Shown here: piece after piece, positions 44,912-55,769 of the stretch | Numbering within the stretch: position 1 is the stretch's first letter | Layout of the letters: each line of letters starts with the position of its first letter | Assembly (NCBI GenBank): GCA_003427395.1 | Contig: BFEA01000063.1 | Coordinates: 3,261,882-3,325,881, forward strand | DNA from: Chara braunii | Lineage: Eukaryota; Streptophyta; Charophyceae; Charales; Characeae | Reading direction: 5' to 3' | DNA length: 64,000 nt | Translations under genes and position numbers: made by a program | Notes under the pieces: model-generated | The model's database searches: none | Seen by the model: only the letters and a program-made list of their open reading frames with translations | Told to the model about the DNA's origin: nothing

Positions 44912-47900
44912 GGCCTTGTGTTCCAAATCCGTTCTTGACACGAGCTAGTCCCGGGTGAGGAGGCAACGGTGCAGAATCTGCCACTGCAGGGACCTGAGAT
45001 TGGGAGGTATAATCTTAGCGTAAGTAGGCCATGGTATATGGTCCAATAACTTGTGACCCATCGGTGAGTCTTGTTCCCATCTTTGTGATATCACTTGATC
45101 AGTTGGCGGTTCCAACCTTGAGGCTCTATAGGCTCATTTTACCGTATACTCCCACACATGCATAGGCTTTGTGCCAGGCCATTCCCATTCAGCCGGGTCA
45201 AACGCCAACCTGACAATCGGGATTGTAGGCTCGTACACAAAGAAACCGTTATTTACGTCGCCCACCACTCTAGTGAGCATTAACCCTCCCCACATTTCAA
45301 TTGCATCCAGGTCTCATCATTCCGACTGACTTTATAAGCGATGCGCGGGTGGGGCAAGTCTGCATACCTTATGACCCAGTCATTCTGCAGCACCACAGGA
45401 CTCTTTATGAGGGTCCGTCTCCAAGCCAAAGGGAGGGCTTCCTTCAATTGGATCATTTTATCTTCCATGTTCTTGGCATATTTCGTTGCAGTTGGTCCAC
45501 CGTGGCCCAGTCTGCCCTGGCCGGGTCTCACAGGTCCCCCACCGTGTAGACCCCTTTCTTGGCCCATGTGAGCCAAGGAGAGTTTGTCGTTAGTTTGAAA
45601 GGGGTACCTATCTCGTCCAGAATGTAGGGGTTTCCAAAAAGTGGTTGGCGCCAGGCATCCTACCACCTGGTTGGAGGTTGTTTCTGTTGCGGTCCGCATC
45701 GCCTCCAAAGCTTGATCATATTGGGCCACAGTGGGTCATTGGTTATGTCATTTATGGTTTGTTGGGATGGGTTGTCCCCTTGCCTATTTTGCAGGGGGGA
45801 GGGGATTGTCCAATGTTGATTGGTCAACCATTGGAAGGGGTGAACGTGACTGTCCGTGGTGGATTCCGAGGCCAGGTTGGCTATTTGCAGGCCGGCTAGC
45901 GGGCCCCATGATATATCATTGCCTATCAACAGTCTGATCAGGATTTTAAAGATCAGGGCCCCAGTTTCCCTTTCCGAGTCTAATATCCCCAACCCCCCTT
46001 TGGTTCTTGGTGGTGTGAGGACGTCCCAACTCACTCGATTCAAAGAGCATTGTGCATTGACGCTTTTTTTCCACAGGTATTTTATGAGCGTCATTCTCAG
46101 TCTGACGCTTTGCTGCTTTTCTAGTGGCCACACGGCTAATTTGTACCAGATTGCCGCCAGGATAGCATTGTTAATTGCTAGAGCATGCCCTACCAGTGAG
46201 ATGTGTAGGCTTTCCCATTTTGTCCGTCAGTTGATGGTTGTGTCTACTAGCATGTCTCCATGGTCCGGTGGCAGGCCTAATGCCGTGAATCTCACACCCA
46301 AAATCCTTATGGCCTCTTCCTTCTGGGCCCATGCCACTCTCGGTTCCTGAGGAGGGGGAACTGCGTCTGGGTGGAACCACCATCTCTCCGTTTTGGAGCC
46401 CCAATTCACTTTCATGTCTGCTGCCAACGAGAATAAGTGTATGACCTGGGTGAGGGCTCTGAGGCTGTCTGGGTCCACACTGATGAGGACCGTGAGGTCA
46501 TCTGCAAAGAGTGATGTTACGGGGACCAGATATTGGGGAATTTCCGGGATGGGAACCTTGGCAATATCGGGGTGAACTCTGATTAGCGAGGTCAGGGCTT
46601 CCATTACAATCACGAAGAACAAAGGCGCAATGGGATCCCCCTGCCGCACAAATCTTTGTAGTTGTATTGGTGGCGAGAGATGACCATTGAGCATGACGTT
46701 TGTGGAGGCTGTTCGGTGGAGGATCTGAATCCAGTGGCTAAAGACCGGCCCAAAGTTCATCTTGGCCAAACACATGTCTAGGAAGTCCCAATCCACATGA
46801 TCGTACGCTTTCTCAAAGTCCATGAACAGGACAACTGCCTTGACATTATGTTGGCGGGCATATTTGATGGTCTCATTGACCAGCAAGATATTATCCTGGA
46901 TATTGTGGTTGGGCATAAATCCAGTTTGGCCCGGGTGTATTAACACGTTCGTGAACGGGAGAAGGCGATTAGTTAACGCCTTGGCGACCATTTTGTAGAG
47001 GATGGGCAATACGGTGATAGGTCTGTAGTTTCTTATGTCCTCTTTGTCCCCTTTCTTGTAAAGGAGTGTAGTGACTCCTTGGCAGATCATGCCTCCAAAC
47101 GAACCCTCCTTTTGGACCGACAAGCTGTATTCCATGAGGTCCTCCTTAAGAAGTTCCCAAAAGTGTACCAAAACTCTTTAGGGAAGGAGTAGATTCCTGG
47201 TGTCTTCTTATCTTCCATGTCCTGCAGGGCCACCCAAAGCTCCTGTGGGGTGAGACTCTTTTCTAGTTCTTGTCTCTGATCTTGTGAGAGTTGTACTTTT
47301 AGAGCTTGGAGCAGAGTTTCTCTTGCGTGCAGGACATCCTGTGGGTGTTTTGTTGGTGTTTAGGATGTAAAGAGGTTCCGATAATATCTGGCAGCGTAAT
47401 CAACTACGGAATATGCGTTGGTAGCCATAGGGGCATTGTCCTCCAACGGGTGTTTAAGTCTAGGGATTATACCGACCCTTGATCTAGCGTTTACCTTGTT
47501 AAAGAAAGCCTTTGCCATTGTCCCGTCCGTATGTTCTTTCCTGATTCTAGCCTGTATCCTCCATGCCTCCGACTGTTGCTGTATGTAGTCCTGGAGGTGG
47601 TCTCTGGCTTCCTGCAGTTTATCGAAGGAGGGCCGGTGCAGGGGGTCTTCCATAAGTTGTTCATCCCAGTCTTCCAGTTCCCGCATAAGGCTGTCAAGCA
47701 GGGCTTTGCGGTCTCTTGCATATTGAATCACAATTTTTTTTGGCTCTGTCTCTCAATTGGGCTACCCCCTCATTAAACCAACCCACCCTTTCTCCCGATT
47801 GTGGTCTGCGCGTTTGCCAGTAAAGCCAGAAGGAGGTGACCGTGTCTCTAAATTTAGGCAGACGGAGGAGGGAGGTGTTGAACTTATAGAAACCAGGTCC

Positions 47901-48833
47901 TCTATGGATGTGGTTGTGGAATGAGAGGCCTAGTGTTATCATCCTGTGATCAAAGGATTTATAGGGGCTGATGGTAGTTATTTCTGCAGTAGTGATCAGT
48001 CCGCTTAGGTCTTTTGCCACGAGGGTGACGTCTATATGTAAGTTGGCTAGACCGTGTTCTCCCCGAGACAAAAAGTAGGTGTAGGCTCTTTGGCTCGGGT
48101 GCAACAATCTATAGGCATCCTCTAGTTTCCGCTCCGCCATTAGCTGTCTGAGCATGAGCACATCCAGACCCAGGTTTGGCTAAGAGTGGTGCACGTGGTT
48201 AGAGTGGTATCGTGCAGACCTGCGTTCCATTAAAGGGTCAAGAGTGGTGTTGAAGTCGCCAACCAGTATCACCGGGGCATCATCCGATAAATGTTGGAGA
48301 AGGGAGAGCCAAAGGTCTATTCGACCTGTCGGGTCGTTGGGCACATAGACACACACCGGATAAAATACATCCTCCTCATATGCCACCTTAAGACTGACCC
48401 ATCTTCCTTGCTATGTGTCTTGGTCAACAGTCAGTGGTTTAAGTTTGGAGGAGGGAGGGAGCCAGATCGCCACTCCTGCAGATGCCCTCTCTCTAGCGGG
48501 TGCAGCGAAGTTTGCATACAGCCAGATATACTTCGCTTGTGCTGTGTGTGCCGGGGTGTCTTGTAGGTGTGTCTCTTGTACGCATACTGCGTCAGGCCAA
48601 CCCCCATTGATCGTGTTTTTTAACATACTCCATATGGATGCTTTTTTCTCGGTTTTTGCTTGAATCAGTCCATTGATATTGATCGAGCGGATGTCAATGC
48701 CCGCCCTGGCTAGCTTCACTGCCCATTGGGGAGGTCTCCTGACCGGGGGAAAGACTGGGGGGGACGGTGGGCGTCGAGGGGGGGGCGGGGGTTGTGGCGG
48801 GTGCGGAGCTTGTGGTACGATCCCTGGGTCCAT
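44912..48833 (-). pseudogene. Minus LINE ORF2: endonuclease, RT, start of zinc-binding domain
   Basis: The start ATG at 48833 (MDPGIVP) lies 34 nt after the ORF1 stop. A Pro-rich leader leads into an endonuclease (48720-47900) with IRSININGL, CVQETHL, VYVPND, LVGDFNTT and FDHRMITL. The reverse transcriptase (47130-46400) has NYRPITVLPILYKMV, LFMDFEKAYDHVDW, RQGDPIAPLFFV and FADDL. The post-RT part has TKGGLGILDSERET. The zinc-binding domain starts with LQWQILHRCLLTRD and is cut at 44912. Stops at 48411, 48180 and 47360, a frameshift at an A8 run near 47730 and another near 47165 show it is inactive, though less decayed than the other LINEs here. Confidence 0.9.
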
Positions 48834-48878
48834 CTGGGGCCGTGGTGCTGGGGAAGGGTCGGGGAAGCTAGGGACAGG

Positions 48879-49016
48879 AGGTTGGGCAGATTGCCCCGAT
48901 TGCGAGACCGTGGAGCGTAGTCCAATCGCTGTCTCTTATACACATCTAGATGTGTATAAGAGACAGAGGTTGGGCAGATTGCCCCGATTGCGAGACCGTG
49001 GAGCGTAGTCCAATCG
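48879..49016. other. Assembly artefact: Tn5/Nextera junction with 50-bp duplication
   Basis: 48929-48947 is CTGTCTCTTATACACATCT and 48948-48966 is its exact reverse complement, the Tn5 mosaic ends used in Nextera libraries. The 50 bases before (48879-48928) and after (48967-49016) are identical. Removing 88 bp restores the LINE ORF1 frame. Translation through it gives the peptide SYTHLDVYKRQ, a frequent database contaminant. Confidence 0.97.
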
Positions 49017-49899
49017 TCTAGATCTGTTGTGCGTGCCCCTTCTGTCGGTCCGCCTCCTGCGTGTTTGCTCAGTCCAAATTTTTGATTCGTGAGTGAGAAG
49101 ATCTTCATGAGGGTCCACTCTGTGAGGAAACCAAGTTTCGGCTTGACCTCCTCGTTAGCAGAAAGTGGCGGGGGGGGGCAGTCTTCGCCTTCCGGGGGTG
49201 GCGGTGGGGGCAAGATGACATCGACATCCATGTTGGCCGTGGAAGGCTGGTGGCTCTCCTGCAGCGGGCACTGGACCTCTTCCGGGGCGGAGGTGTCCAT
49301 GTTTAGGGGTTCCCTCCCCTCCTCAGGTGCATGCGGGAGTGCGATGGCCAGGAGTCTCGTCTAGATTTGTTGTGCTTGCCCCTTCTGCCGGTCCGCCTCC
49401 TGCTGCCAGAATATGCGCAGTTGGTCCTGCTGCTGGAACAAAATTTGTTGTTGTTGGCAACACAATTGTTGTTGCCATTCCAATTGGATTTGCTGCAGGA
49501 TTTGTTGCTGCTGCATCATCCTGTGCTGTTGTTGTTGATGGTGGTATTGTGACAGCTGAGCCCGCAGCAGAAGGTGGAACTGCTGGATATAGTCACCCTC
49601 GAGCATCAACTGCTGAGGTTGAAGCAGTTGCGGGGCATGTGACATCGCTTGTTGCTGCTCTTGCTGTTGGGGGAGGGGCATCATGTGCTGTTGCATGTGT
49701 TCTGGCAGCCCATGCAGCAACTGTTGCTGTGTAAGAGGCCGTTGCCAGCAGTCCTTTTGCATTTGGAGCTGATGTTGCTGATGTGCTTGGGCTTGCAGTG
49801 CTTGGTGTTGTTGTTGCTGTGTTTGCTGCTGCGCCTGGTCACGTTGGGCAGTATGCAGATGTTGATGCTCGCGAGTTGTCTGCATCTGCATGGTTTATT

Positions 49900-49975
49900 G
49901 CTGTTCGTGTTGTTGTTGTTGTTGATATTATTGATATTATTGATATTGTTGTTGTTGTTGTTGTTGTTGTTGTGT
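49900..49975. repeat. (GTT)n / (ATTGAT)n within LINE ORF1
   Basis: Trinucleotide repeats encode poly-Gln on the minus strand. Two TAA stops arise where the repeat reads TTATTGATA. Confidence 0.9.
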
Positions 49976-52916
49976 CAACGGCAGGTGCATGAGGAACAAG
50001 GTTCGCTCTTGGTCGTGCTGCAACTGTTGCTGTTGCGTCAGCAGCACATGGGCTTGCCGCACTAGTTGTTGCTGGTATAGCAGGTTCTGTTGTTCCTGCT
50101 CCAGTCGTTGCAGACACTGTTGTTCCTTCAGTGGCTAAATCCGGCTTTGGTGTTGCATCAGTTGAGTGTGTTCCAGTTCTTGCCGGTGAATAGTGAGTTG
50201 TTGTTGCTGTTGTTGTCAGCGTGGATCGCCAGGTTGTTCCTGGCCTTGGTCGCCATGCTGTTCCTGAACCAGGGACTGCCCGACCGCCAAGCAAAGCAGG
50301 CCTCCCTGCTGCGGGTCATCTTGGGGTGGCTCCGTCACCATCTCGTGGTGCTGGGTGTGAACCTGCTGCAGGCTGGCCCTGCAGGGGTCATTTTGAAGTT
50401 TTGTCGCAGTCTCCTGTACTTGAGTAATTTCCGGTTGTTTCGCGCGTCAGATCCCAGTGTTGTGAGAGGACCACATCTTTGATTTTGTGAAGAAGTGTGT
50501 CCGCTTTCAGCCATACATGCTGTGGCTTGAGCGATTTCAAGTTTCCATGTTCCTCCCCCCTTTGGGTGGGCGTTCATCCACTTTTTGTTTCACCCCTCCC
50601 TGCTCTTGTGCCTGGACTTTCGGTGAGGGTACAGGCGAGGGCGGATGCTTTTGGGTGGATGACAGATGGAGGGGCGATTTGATGGGCAATAACTTTTTTT
50701 CCTCCGTTACTTCCGACACAACTTCCTTCATACCGGTGATCTGTGGTGTGACCTTGTCTGAGGCATACAGGGGTATTATCTGTGAGTCAGATTTTTGTTT
50801 CAAACCTTCCTTGTCTGTCTGCTCACTCTCTTTTGGAGTTGTTGTCCCCTGCCTCGCTAGCCCAACCGAGATTGGAGGGGTCGACAGTCCCCTGGTCTGT
50901 TGTTTCTGTTGGTGATCGGTACCCTTCTGTGAGTCGGTCCCGTGGTGTGGCCTGGGCTTGGCTAACTGACCAGTTGCTACCAGGAACTGTTGCGGGACTG
51001 CCTCTTCCTGAACCTCCTTCGGCTGCTCCCCGGAGTTCGGTTCAGTGACTTTTATTGCTGCAATTGTTGTTTCCTTCTGTTGTGAGGGCAATCGTTTTGT
51101 TGGCTCAGCCGTGCCATGTTGCTGAGTGGTGGCTGGTGGAGGTTGACTGAGGGTCTGGGCAGTCGGTTGCAACAGCTGCCCAGTCCCCTTTGTCTCTGCT
51201 AAGTTCTCCTGTGACTCTGAACTTCCAGCTAGTTGCTATGTGTCATTGAGCAGCACCGGGCCAGCCTGAGCAAACGGTGGTTGGTACTCTGCGTTTTTTG
51301 TTCCTGCGTGGTCCAGCTCATCGAGGGGTCGGACAGGCAGGAGGGGGGAGGGATCTGGTCTGTCCAACCCGACAGTCGCCCGGTCATTCTTTTGTGCAGG
51401 TTTGTACACTTGGCGGGGCGGTAGTGGAGCCAGTCCATTGTTGTGACGTCGAGCTGGCGGGGCAGGGTCTGTAGTGGCTTGTTTACCCCTGCTTTCTTCC
51501 ACCTGTCCTCGCTTGGCAGCAGGCGGCCTGGCTGCCTTGCTTGCTCTGTCTCTGTCCACGGCCAGGGGGGCTCCCTGTTTGCCCTTGTACTCGAGATCTT
51601 TGTCAATGACGATCGTGGCTCCAAAAGGAAAGGCTGATGGTTGGCCCTCCCCCCTCCACAGCCATTTCCCCGGGCATCCATCCGCGTACGCTTTGAAAAG
51701 CCAGCCTTCCAGCTCCTTTTCTTCCGGGTACCATTTCTCCTCGTCCGTGGAGTGGGGGTTCACCAATCCTTTGATTCTCTTTTTCTGATTAGACTAACAG
51801 TCGTCATCCGTGCAGAGGTGCCCCCGTGCCTTACAAGCGTAACACCGTGGGTCTTGGGTGTGACTGACAGGGACCGAGCATTCCTTAGTGCCGTGTGAAT
51901 AGTGCCATTCTTCGTTGAGTGGGAAAGGGTAGGATGGGTCCACAGCCACCAACAGGGAGTCGTCCCGTTTGCCCAGGAATTGCGGCAGGTCGGTGATGTA
52001 CCCTTTCACCTGGGCAATGTTCTCAAGATCAGTAAGGATGGCACCCTGCACGCAGAGCGGGGCAAACCTGAACTCCACCCAGAAGTTCGTTCTCATTAAG
52101 AACTCTCTTCTTTCGTCACTGGACTGCGGGTCTATCGGGGACCATGCTGTTACTTGAACAGGTTTGCCTTTGAACTGCAGTGCCTTGTTTCTGAGTGACA
52201 AGTGTTTGTCTGTTGAGTAAAGAGCCACTACTGTTATGCAGTCTGGGTTGTCCACCTCAATGAGGAAGTGGTCATAGACAAGCTGGCGTTCCGGTTTGAT
52301 GAGCCCAAGCTTGTCTGTAATCCACTTAACCTTATCGTTAATTGGACGCACTGGCTGCGTTGGCCGGAAACGAAAGTGCACGGCTTTATTGGAATAGATC
52401 ATGTCTCTCGTGGCTCTTGCCTAGGCAGGGAAGACAGAGTGAGGGTAGATGTACCCATCTCTGACTTGATGTTTTCTAGCCGGCTCCACATATAGTTGCT
52501 GTCTGAAGTGGCTCTTAAGAGGGGCCATGGAGCCCAAGGTGGAAGACTTGTGTGCATCTGCCTGTGCCGGTGCTGATAAAGCTTTGAGAAATTGGGGGGC
52601 GGGGGCGTTGCACACTTCCAGGCCCAGAGGCGGAGGTGGAGGGAGTGTCCTTGGGCCACATGCCGTCTGCCACTACCTTATCCCTCCATGTTTCCCTGTT
52701 GCCCCCTGGAATTGCTACGTTGTTCGTCATCGGCTCAGGTCCTGCAGCCTTCTTGTCACTTCGGGGTTGGACAGTCTCTTCCGTGCGTCTTTCCAAGACT
52801 CTGATCGTGACTGCCGGCACTAAGGGTCGTGCACTGCATTTTTGCTGCTTTTGGTCCGACAGCCGGGTCCCTGAGGGGGCGGGTGCCGCCGGTTTTTGGT
52901 TAGCGTCCTTAGCCAT

Positions 52917-53532
52917 CAGAGTTTTGATTTATAAGGACGGGGGAGGGGGGGGGCGGTGTAGCCTCACCACCCCTTCTCTACAGATTGATGCCACCTGATG
53001 GCTTATGCTGCCATATCTGTCCGCGTCATTTGTTCCCGAATTCGTCGCAACTGATATTAAACGCGCCCGGAATTTTGCTTGCGTGTCGCGTGCCTCTTTC
53101 ACGGTGTGCTAACCATCCGTCTCCTATCTTGTGTGTGATTGTGCATATAGTGTGAGTGATCTTGCGGGGGGGTATTCAGGGCGAATCCGGGGCAGCCAAA
53201 GTGTGTGCACTCACAGGTTTGTTCCTGGCGTTATTGGTTCAGTTCTCCAGTTTTTATGTTGTGGCATCCTCCGGTCTGATCATACTTAGCACTTTTTTTA
53301 TCGTGCACACATTACGAAGTTGTTTTCCAGGTCATCAAATGCAACGATTAGGGTTGACCGTGCGTGGCATTTTGGAGCATGCATTCACCCTCGATCCCTT
53401 CCCAACTCAGTCCCTTCGAACCCTGCTCTGTATAACGGCAGAGAGGTGTCGAAGGGAAGCAAGAAGTCGGATTCCAGGTGATGTGCAGGATGATTGAGTT
53501 TTGAATGATTCGCGTGGGCACGACTCTAGGAA
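52917..53532. other. Unassigned flank of minus LINE
   Basis: It probably includes the 5' UTR of the LINE (boundary unknown). A 113-codon plus-strand frame at 53156-53497 has no recognisable domain and is not called. Confidence 0.45.
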
Positions 53533-53558
53533 GTACTGGTGGTTTAAACCACCAGTAC
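53533..53558. repeat. 26-bp perfect palindrome GTACTGGTGGTTT/AAACCACCAGTAC
   Basis: The half-unit TACTGGTGGTTTAA recurs singly at 4702 (inverted), 17293 (inverted), 18368, 18412 and 53870. A variant palindrome lies at 53719-53745. It looks like joined transposon ends. Confidence 0.85.
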
Positions 53559-53715
53559 ATGGGCACCTGAGCCGCAGGACTGACACCTCAAATTCTGCAG
53601 GCGCAAAATGAAAACGGGGCCACCGATCGAATTTATCAACGGCGGGCCCAACATCGAACGTTTCGGCCGGCCTCGTTTTCTTGCGGCGACAAGTTTTCGA
53701 CTGCAAGGCTGGGGA
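53550..53715. repeat. ~165-bp repeat, inverted copy at 56049
   Basis: Segments such as GACACCTCAAATTCTGCAG and GGCCTCGTTTTCTTG match the reverse complement of 56049-56205. A shorter match (ATCAGATTTATCAACGGC) lies near 14528. Confidence 0.75.
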
Positions 53716-53745
53716 CGTGTACTTGTGGTTTAAACAACCAGTAAC

Positions 53746-54229
53746 TACCGGGTTCTTCGGTCCCCTCTAACGCGAATAAATACAAATCAGTGTGGTAGGC
53801 CGATTCATCCACCGCATTAACGCCCCAAAACATGGTAGGTACCTTATGAACGCCTAAAAACGCGGTCGGTACTGGTGGTTTAAGAGACCTTTTCTTTTGT
53901 TGAATTCACATTTGGTAAATTCTTTTACACCCCCAATTGTCCGCACATCGGAACTATTACATCCAATCCAATGGGTCCATGCCCCAAGGACCTGGTCCCG
54001 TTTAAGCCATTCAGTTGAGAAAACTCAATCGTGTGACACCCTTTTCGGCATTAAAAAAATTCAAAATAATCGATTAGAAAACCAAAAAGAGTACAGAAAG
54101 CTTTTCTCTCTATTTTCAATTCAAAGAAGCGAAATATGTTTGGCACAGTGTGAGTGAAATTCTCCGCGGTAAAAAAAAAAAAAAAAACTCTCCGCGGTAC
54201 GGGTAAAATCTCCGTGGTAAGGGGACATC
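53746..54229. other. Unassigned sequence
   Basis: No gene. Three short CTCCGCGGTA-type units at about 54154-54222 surround an A17 run. Otherwise nothing recognised. Confidence 0.4.
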
Positions 54230-54846
54230 ACCTAACAACCATTTCGTTAAAATGAACATTTTATATGTTTCGAACGCGACTGAAACCTACTTATTTGCCC
54301 CTGACAATGTCACTGTTTTAGCTCCTGAGGGTCTGGCATTCTGGAAAACGCCAGACCCCCTTGGATGTATCTGACTTGGCAAAATTGAAACCTAATTGTT
54401 TGGCCCTAAAAATGTCACTATTTCTGCTCCTGTGGTTTTGATGTTCTAAACACGAGGCTCGCCAGCACTTCCTTCGTTCGTGCCTCTGCCGATCCTTAGA
54501 AGCCATGATATGATAGTATACGCGGCGTTTCTTAGGAGGACAACATCCGTCATGTGGCGTTGGAGTTACATCGCTACTCTTGGTTATAATAAGACCTACT
54601 TGTAAACCACGTTAAGGTCGAAGGCTTTCCATAACCTAAACCTCTGATCCTCACTTCAACTTACTTTATTCCTAATGGAATAGCAGCATGCGCTACATTC
54701 CCAGGGCCAGCTACATCCAAGGCGGTGTGGCGCTCTCAGAACGCCGGACCCTCGAGAAAAAGGGTGGCATTTGTAGGGCCGAATAAGTAGGTTTCAATTT
54801 CATTCAAACAATATAAAATGTCCATTTTCACAAAATGGCTGTTACC
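54230..54846. mobile_element. ~617-bp foldback element with ~150-bp inverted ends
   Basis: Left AACATTTTATATGTTTCGAA and TGAAACCTACTTATTTGCC are matched in inverse by right-end sequences around 54785-54846. Similarity extends over about 150 bp at each end (GCCAGACCCCCTTGGATGTA against its inverse near 54720). A second, direct, diverged copy of the left arm starts at 54385. No coding sequence. Confidence 0.8.
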
Positions 54847-55080
54847 AATGGGGGTCATGTACTACCTGGACGCTGTGGTGTTGTGTGTGATGTGCGTTGA
54901 GTGTGGACACTACAGCCTTGCAGGGGCGAGGCGGACATCACGGCCGGTATGGTTCTGCCTTGAACAGTGTCCTGGCTGTAGTGGTCATGGTACTCGGCTC
55001 TCGAGGCCGAGGTCACCGGTTCGAGTCTGTGCTTGCACGGAGGAGGGCTGAGGCCCAGAGGTACTGATCCAATGACATTG
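54844..55080 (+). repeat. tRNA-like repeat unit 1
   Basis: Contains GTAGTGGTCATGGTAC (A-box-like), a CTCGAGGCCGAGG arm and CACCGGTTCGAGTCTG (B box). The whole ~240 bp recurs at 55139. It suggests a Pol III-derived retroposon rather than a working tRNA. Confidence 0.65.
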
Positions 55081-55138
55081 GAAAGCTCCCGTGAACTGGT
55101 GGACAGTTAAAGTCCCGCATAAGTGAGCGGGCTATAGT

Positions 55139-55397
55139 ACCGATGGGGGTCATGCGCTACTTGGAGCGAAGTGTGCGGCCAGCGTCCGTCTAGTGTTGTG
55201 TGTGGTGTGTGTTGAGTGTGGACACTACAGCCTTGCAGGGGTGGGGCAGATATCACGGCCGGTATGGTTCTGCCTTGAACACTGTGTCCTGACTGTAGTG
55301 GTCATGGTACTTGCCTCTCGAGGCCGAGGTCACCGGTTCGAGTCTGTCCTTGCACGGAGGAGGGCCGAGGCCCAGAGGTACTGATCCAGTGACACTG
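55139..55397 (+). repeat. tRNA-like repeat unit 2
   Basis: Second copy of 54844-55080, with a ~20-bp insertion near 55168. A and B boxes are retained. Confidence 0.65.
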
Positions 55398-55710
55398 TTA
55401 CCTTTTGTCAGACAAAAGTGAACAAGGTCCTTGCCCAGGCACATTTGTCGCCCAAAGAAGGAAACGAGTTTTATGGCCTACTCACAATAGAGCCTTTTCT
55501 GTCAAAGTCGCTAAAATTTGATGGCTGGACCAGTCGCACGAGGCACAGATAGTATTAAAGGTGATGGGGCGGTTAGCTCCACTTCCCACTCAAACCAAAA
55601 GGGCAAAAGCATGATCCGAAATGGATTTCAATTCACAAAAAAAATATCAAAGGTGATTTCCGTTCCTCCGCCCCCCCCCCTTCCCCCCACCTTCCTCTTT
55701 GATCCATGGA

Positions 55711-55769
55711 TGTCATCCTTGTGCAAGGGGGCATGCTAATCTTCTTTCTCTGTATAGTTTCAATTTTAA
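55711..55769 (-). pseudogene. U6 snRNA fragment (duplicated at 55871-55929)
   Basis: The minus strand reads AAAATTGAAACTATACAGAG, then AAAGAAGATTAGCATG, then CAAGGATGACA. It lacks the U6 5' stem-loop and 3' end. It shares a 4-nt AGAA insertion after ACAGAGAA with the copy at 57537. Confidence 0.75.

Larger units (their letters stand above)
37806..52916 (-). mobile_element. L1-like LINE, minus strand, split by a nested LINE
   Basis: The element reads right to left: ORF1 (52916-48868), ORF2 from 48833, interrupted at 44912/39522 by the plus-strand LINE, ORF2 C-terminus to 38769, then a 3' UTR ending near 37806. T-rich plus-strand sequence follows at 37760-37804 (an A-rich tail on the minus strand). 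The 3' UTR end matches that of the nested LINE. Counting only its own DNA the element is about 9.7 kb. The 5' end was not determined exactly. Confidence 0.88.
48868..52916 (-). pseudogene. Minus LINE ORF1, very long, Gln-rich
   Basis: The predicted nucleic-acid-binding protein starts MAKDANQKP at 52916. One frameshift in a G/C run near 52600 leads into a single frame that stays in register to 48868 (after removing the 88-bp artefact at 48929-49016), giving about 1,320 codons. A globular region (about 52400-51860, MIYSNKAVHFRF ... LNEEWHY) resembles the DUF4283-type RNA-binding region of plant LINE ORF1. It ends in a knuckle-like CYACKARGHLCTDDDC whose last Cys spacing is non-canonical. Then follow a basic/Pro-rich stretch and a Gln-rich region (about 50450-49361; 68 of 176 residues are Gln in 49891-49361). 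About ten in-frame stops interrupt it, so it is a pseudogene. Confidence 0.75.

Noticed and set aside
48716-49300. 194-codon minus-strand ORF as a gene
   Set aside because: It runs through the Nextera junction and changes LINE frame there; it is a chimera made by the artefact.
53156-53497. 113-codon plus-strand ORF with a hydrophobic stretch
   Set aside because: No recognised domain; it lies in the probable LINE 5' flank with no supporting features.
54969-55350. Pair of functional tRNA genes
   Set aside because: The tRNA-like parts sit inside a larger repeated unit with mismatched stems, so a SINE-like origin is more likely.
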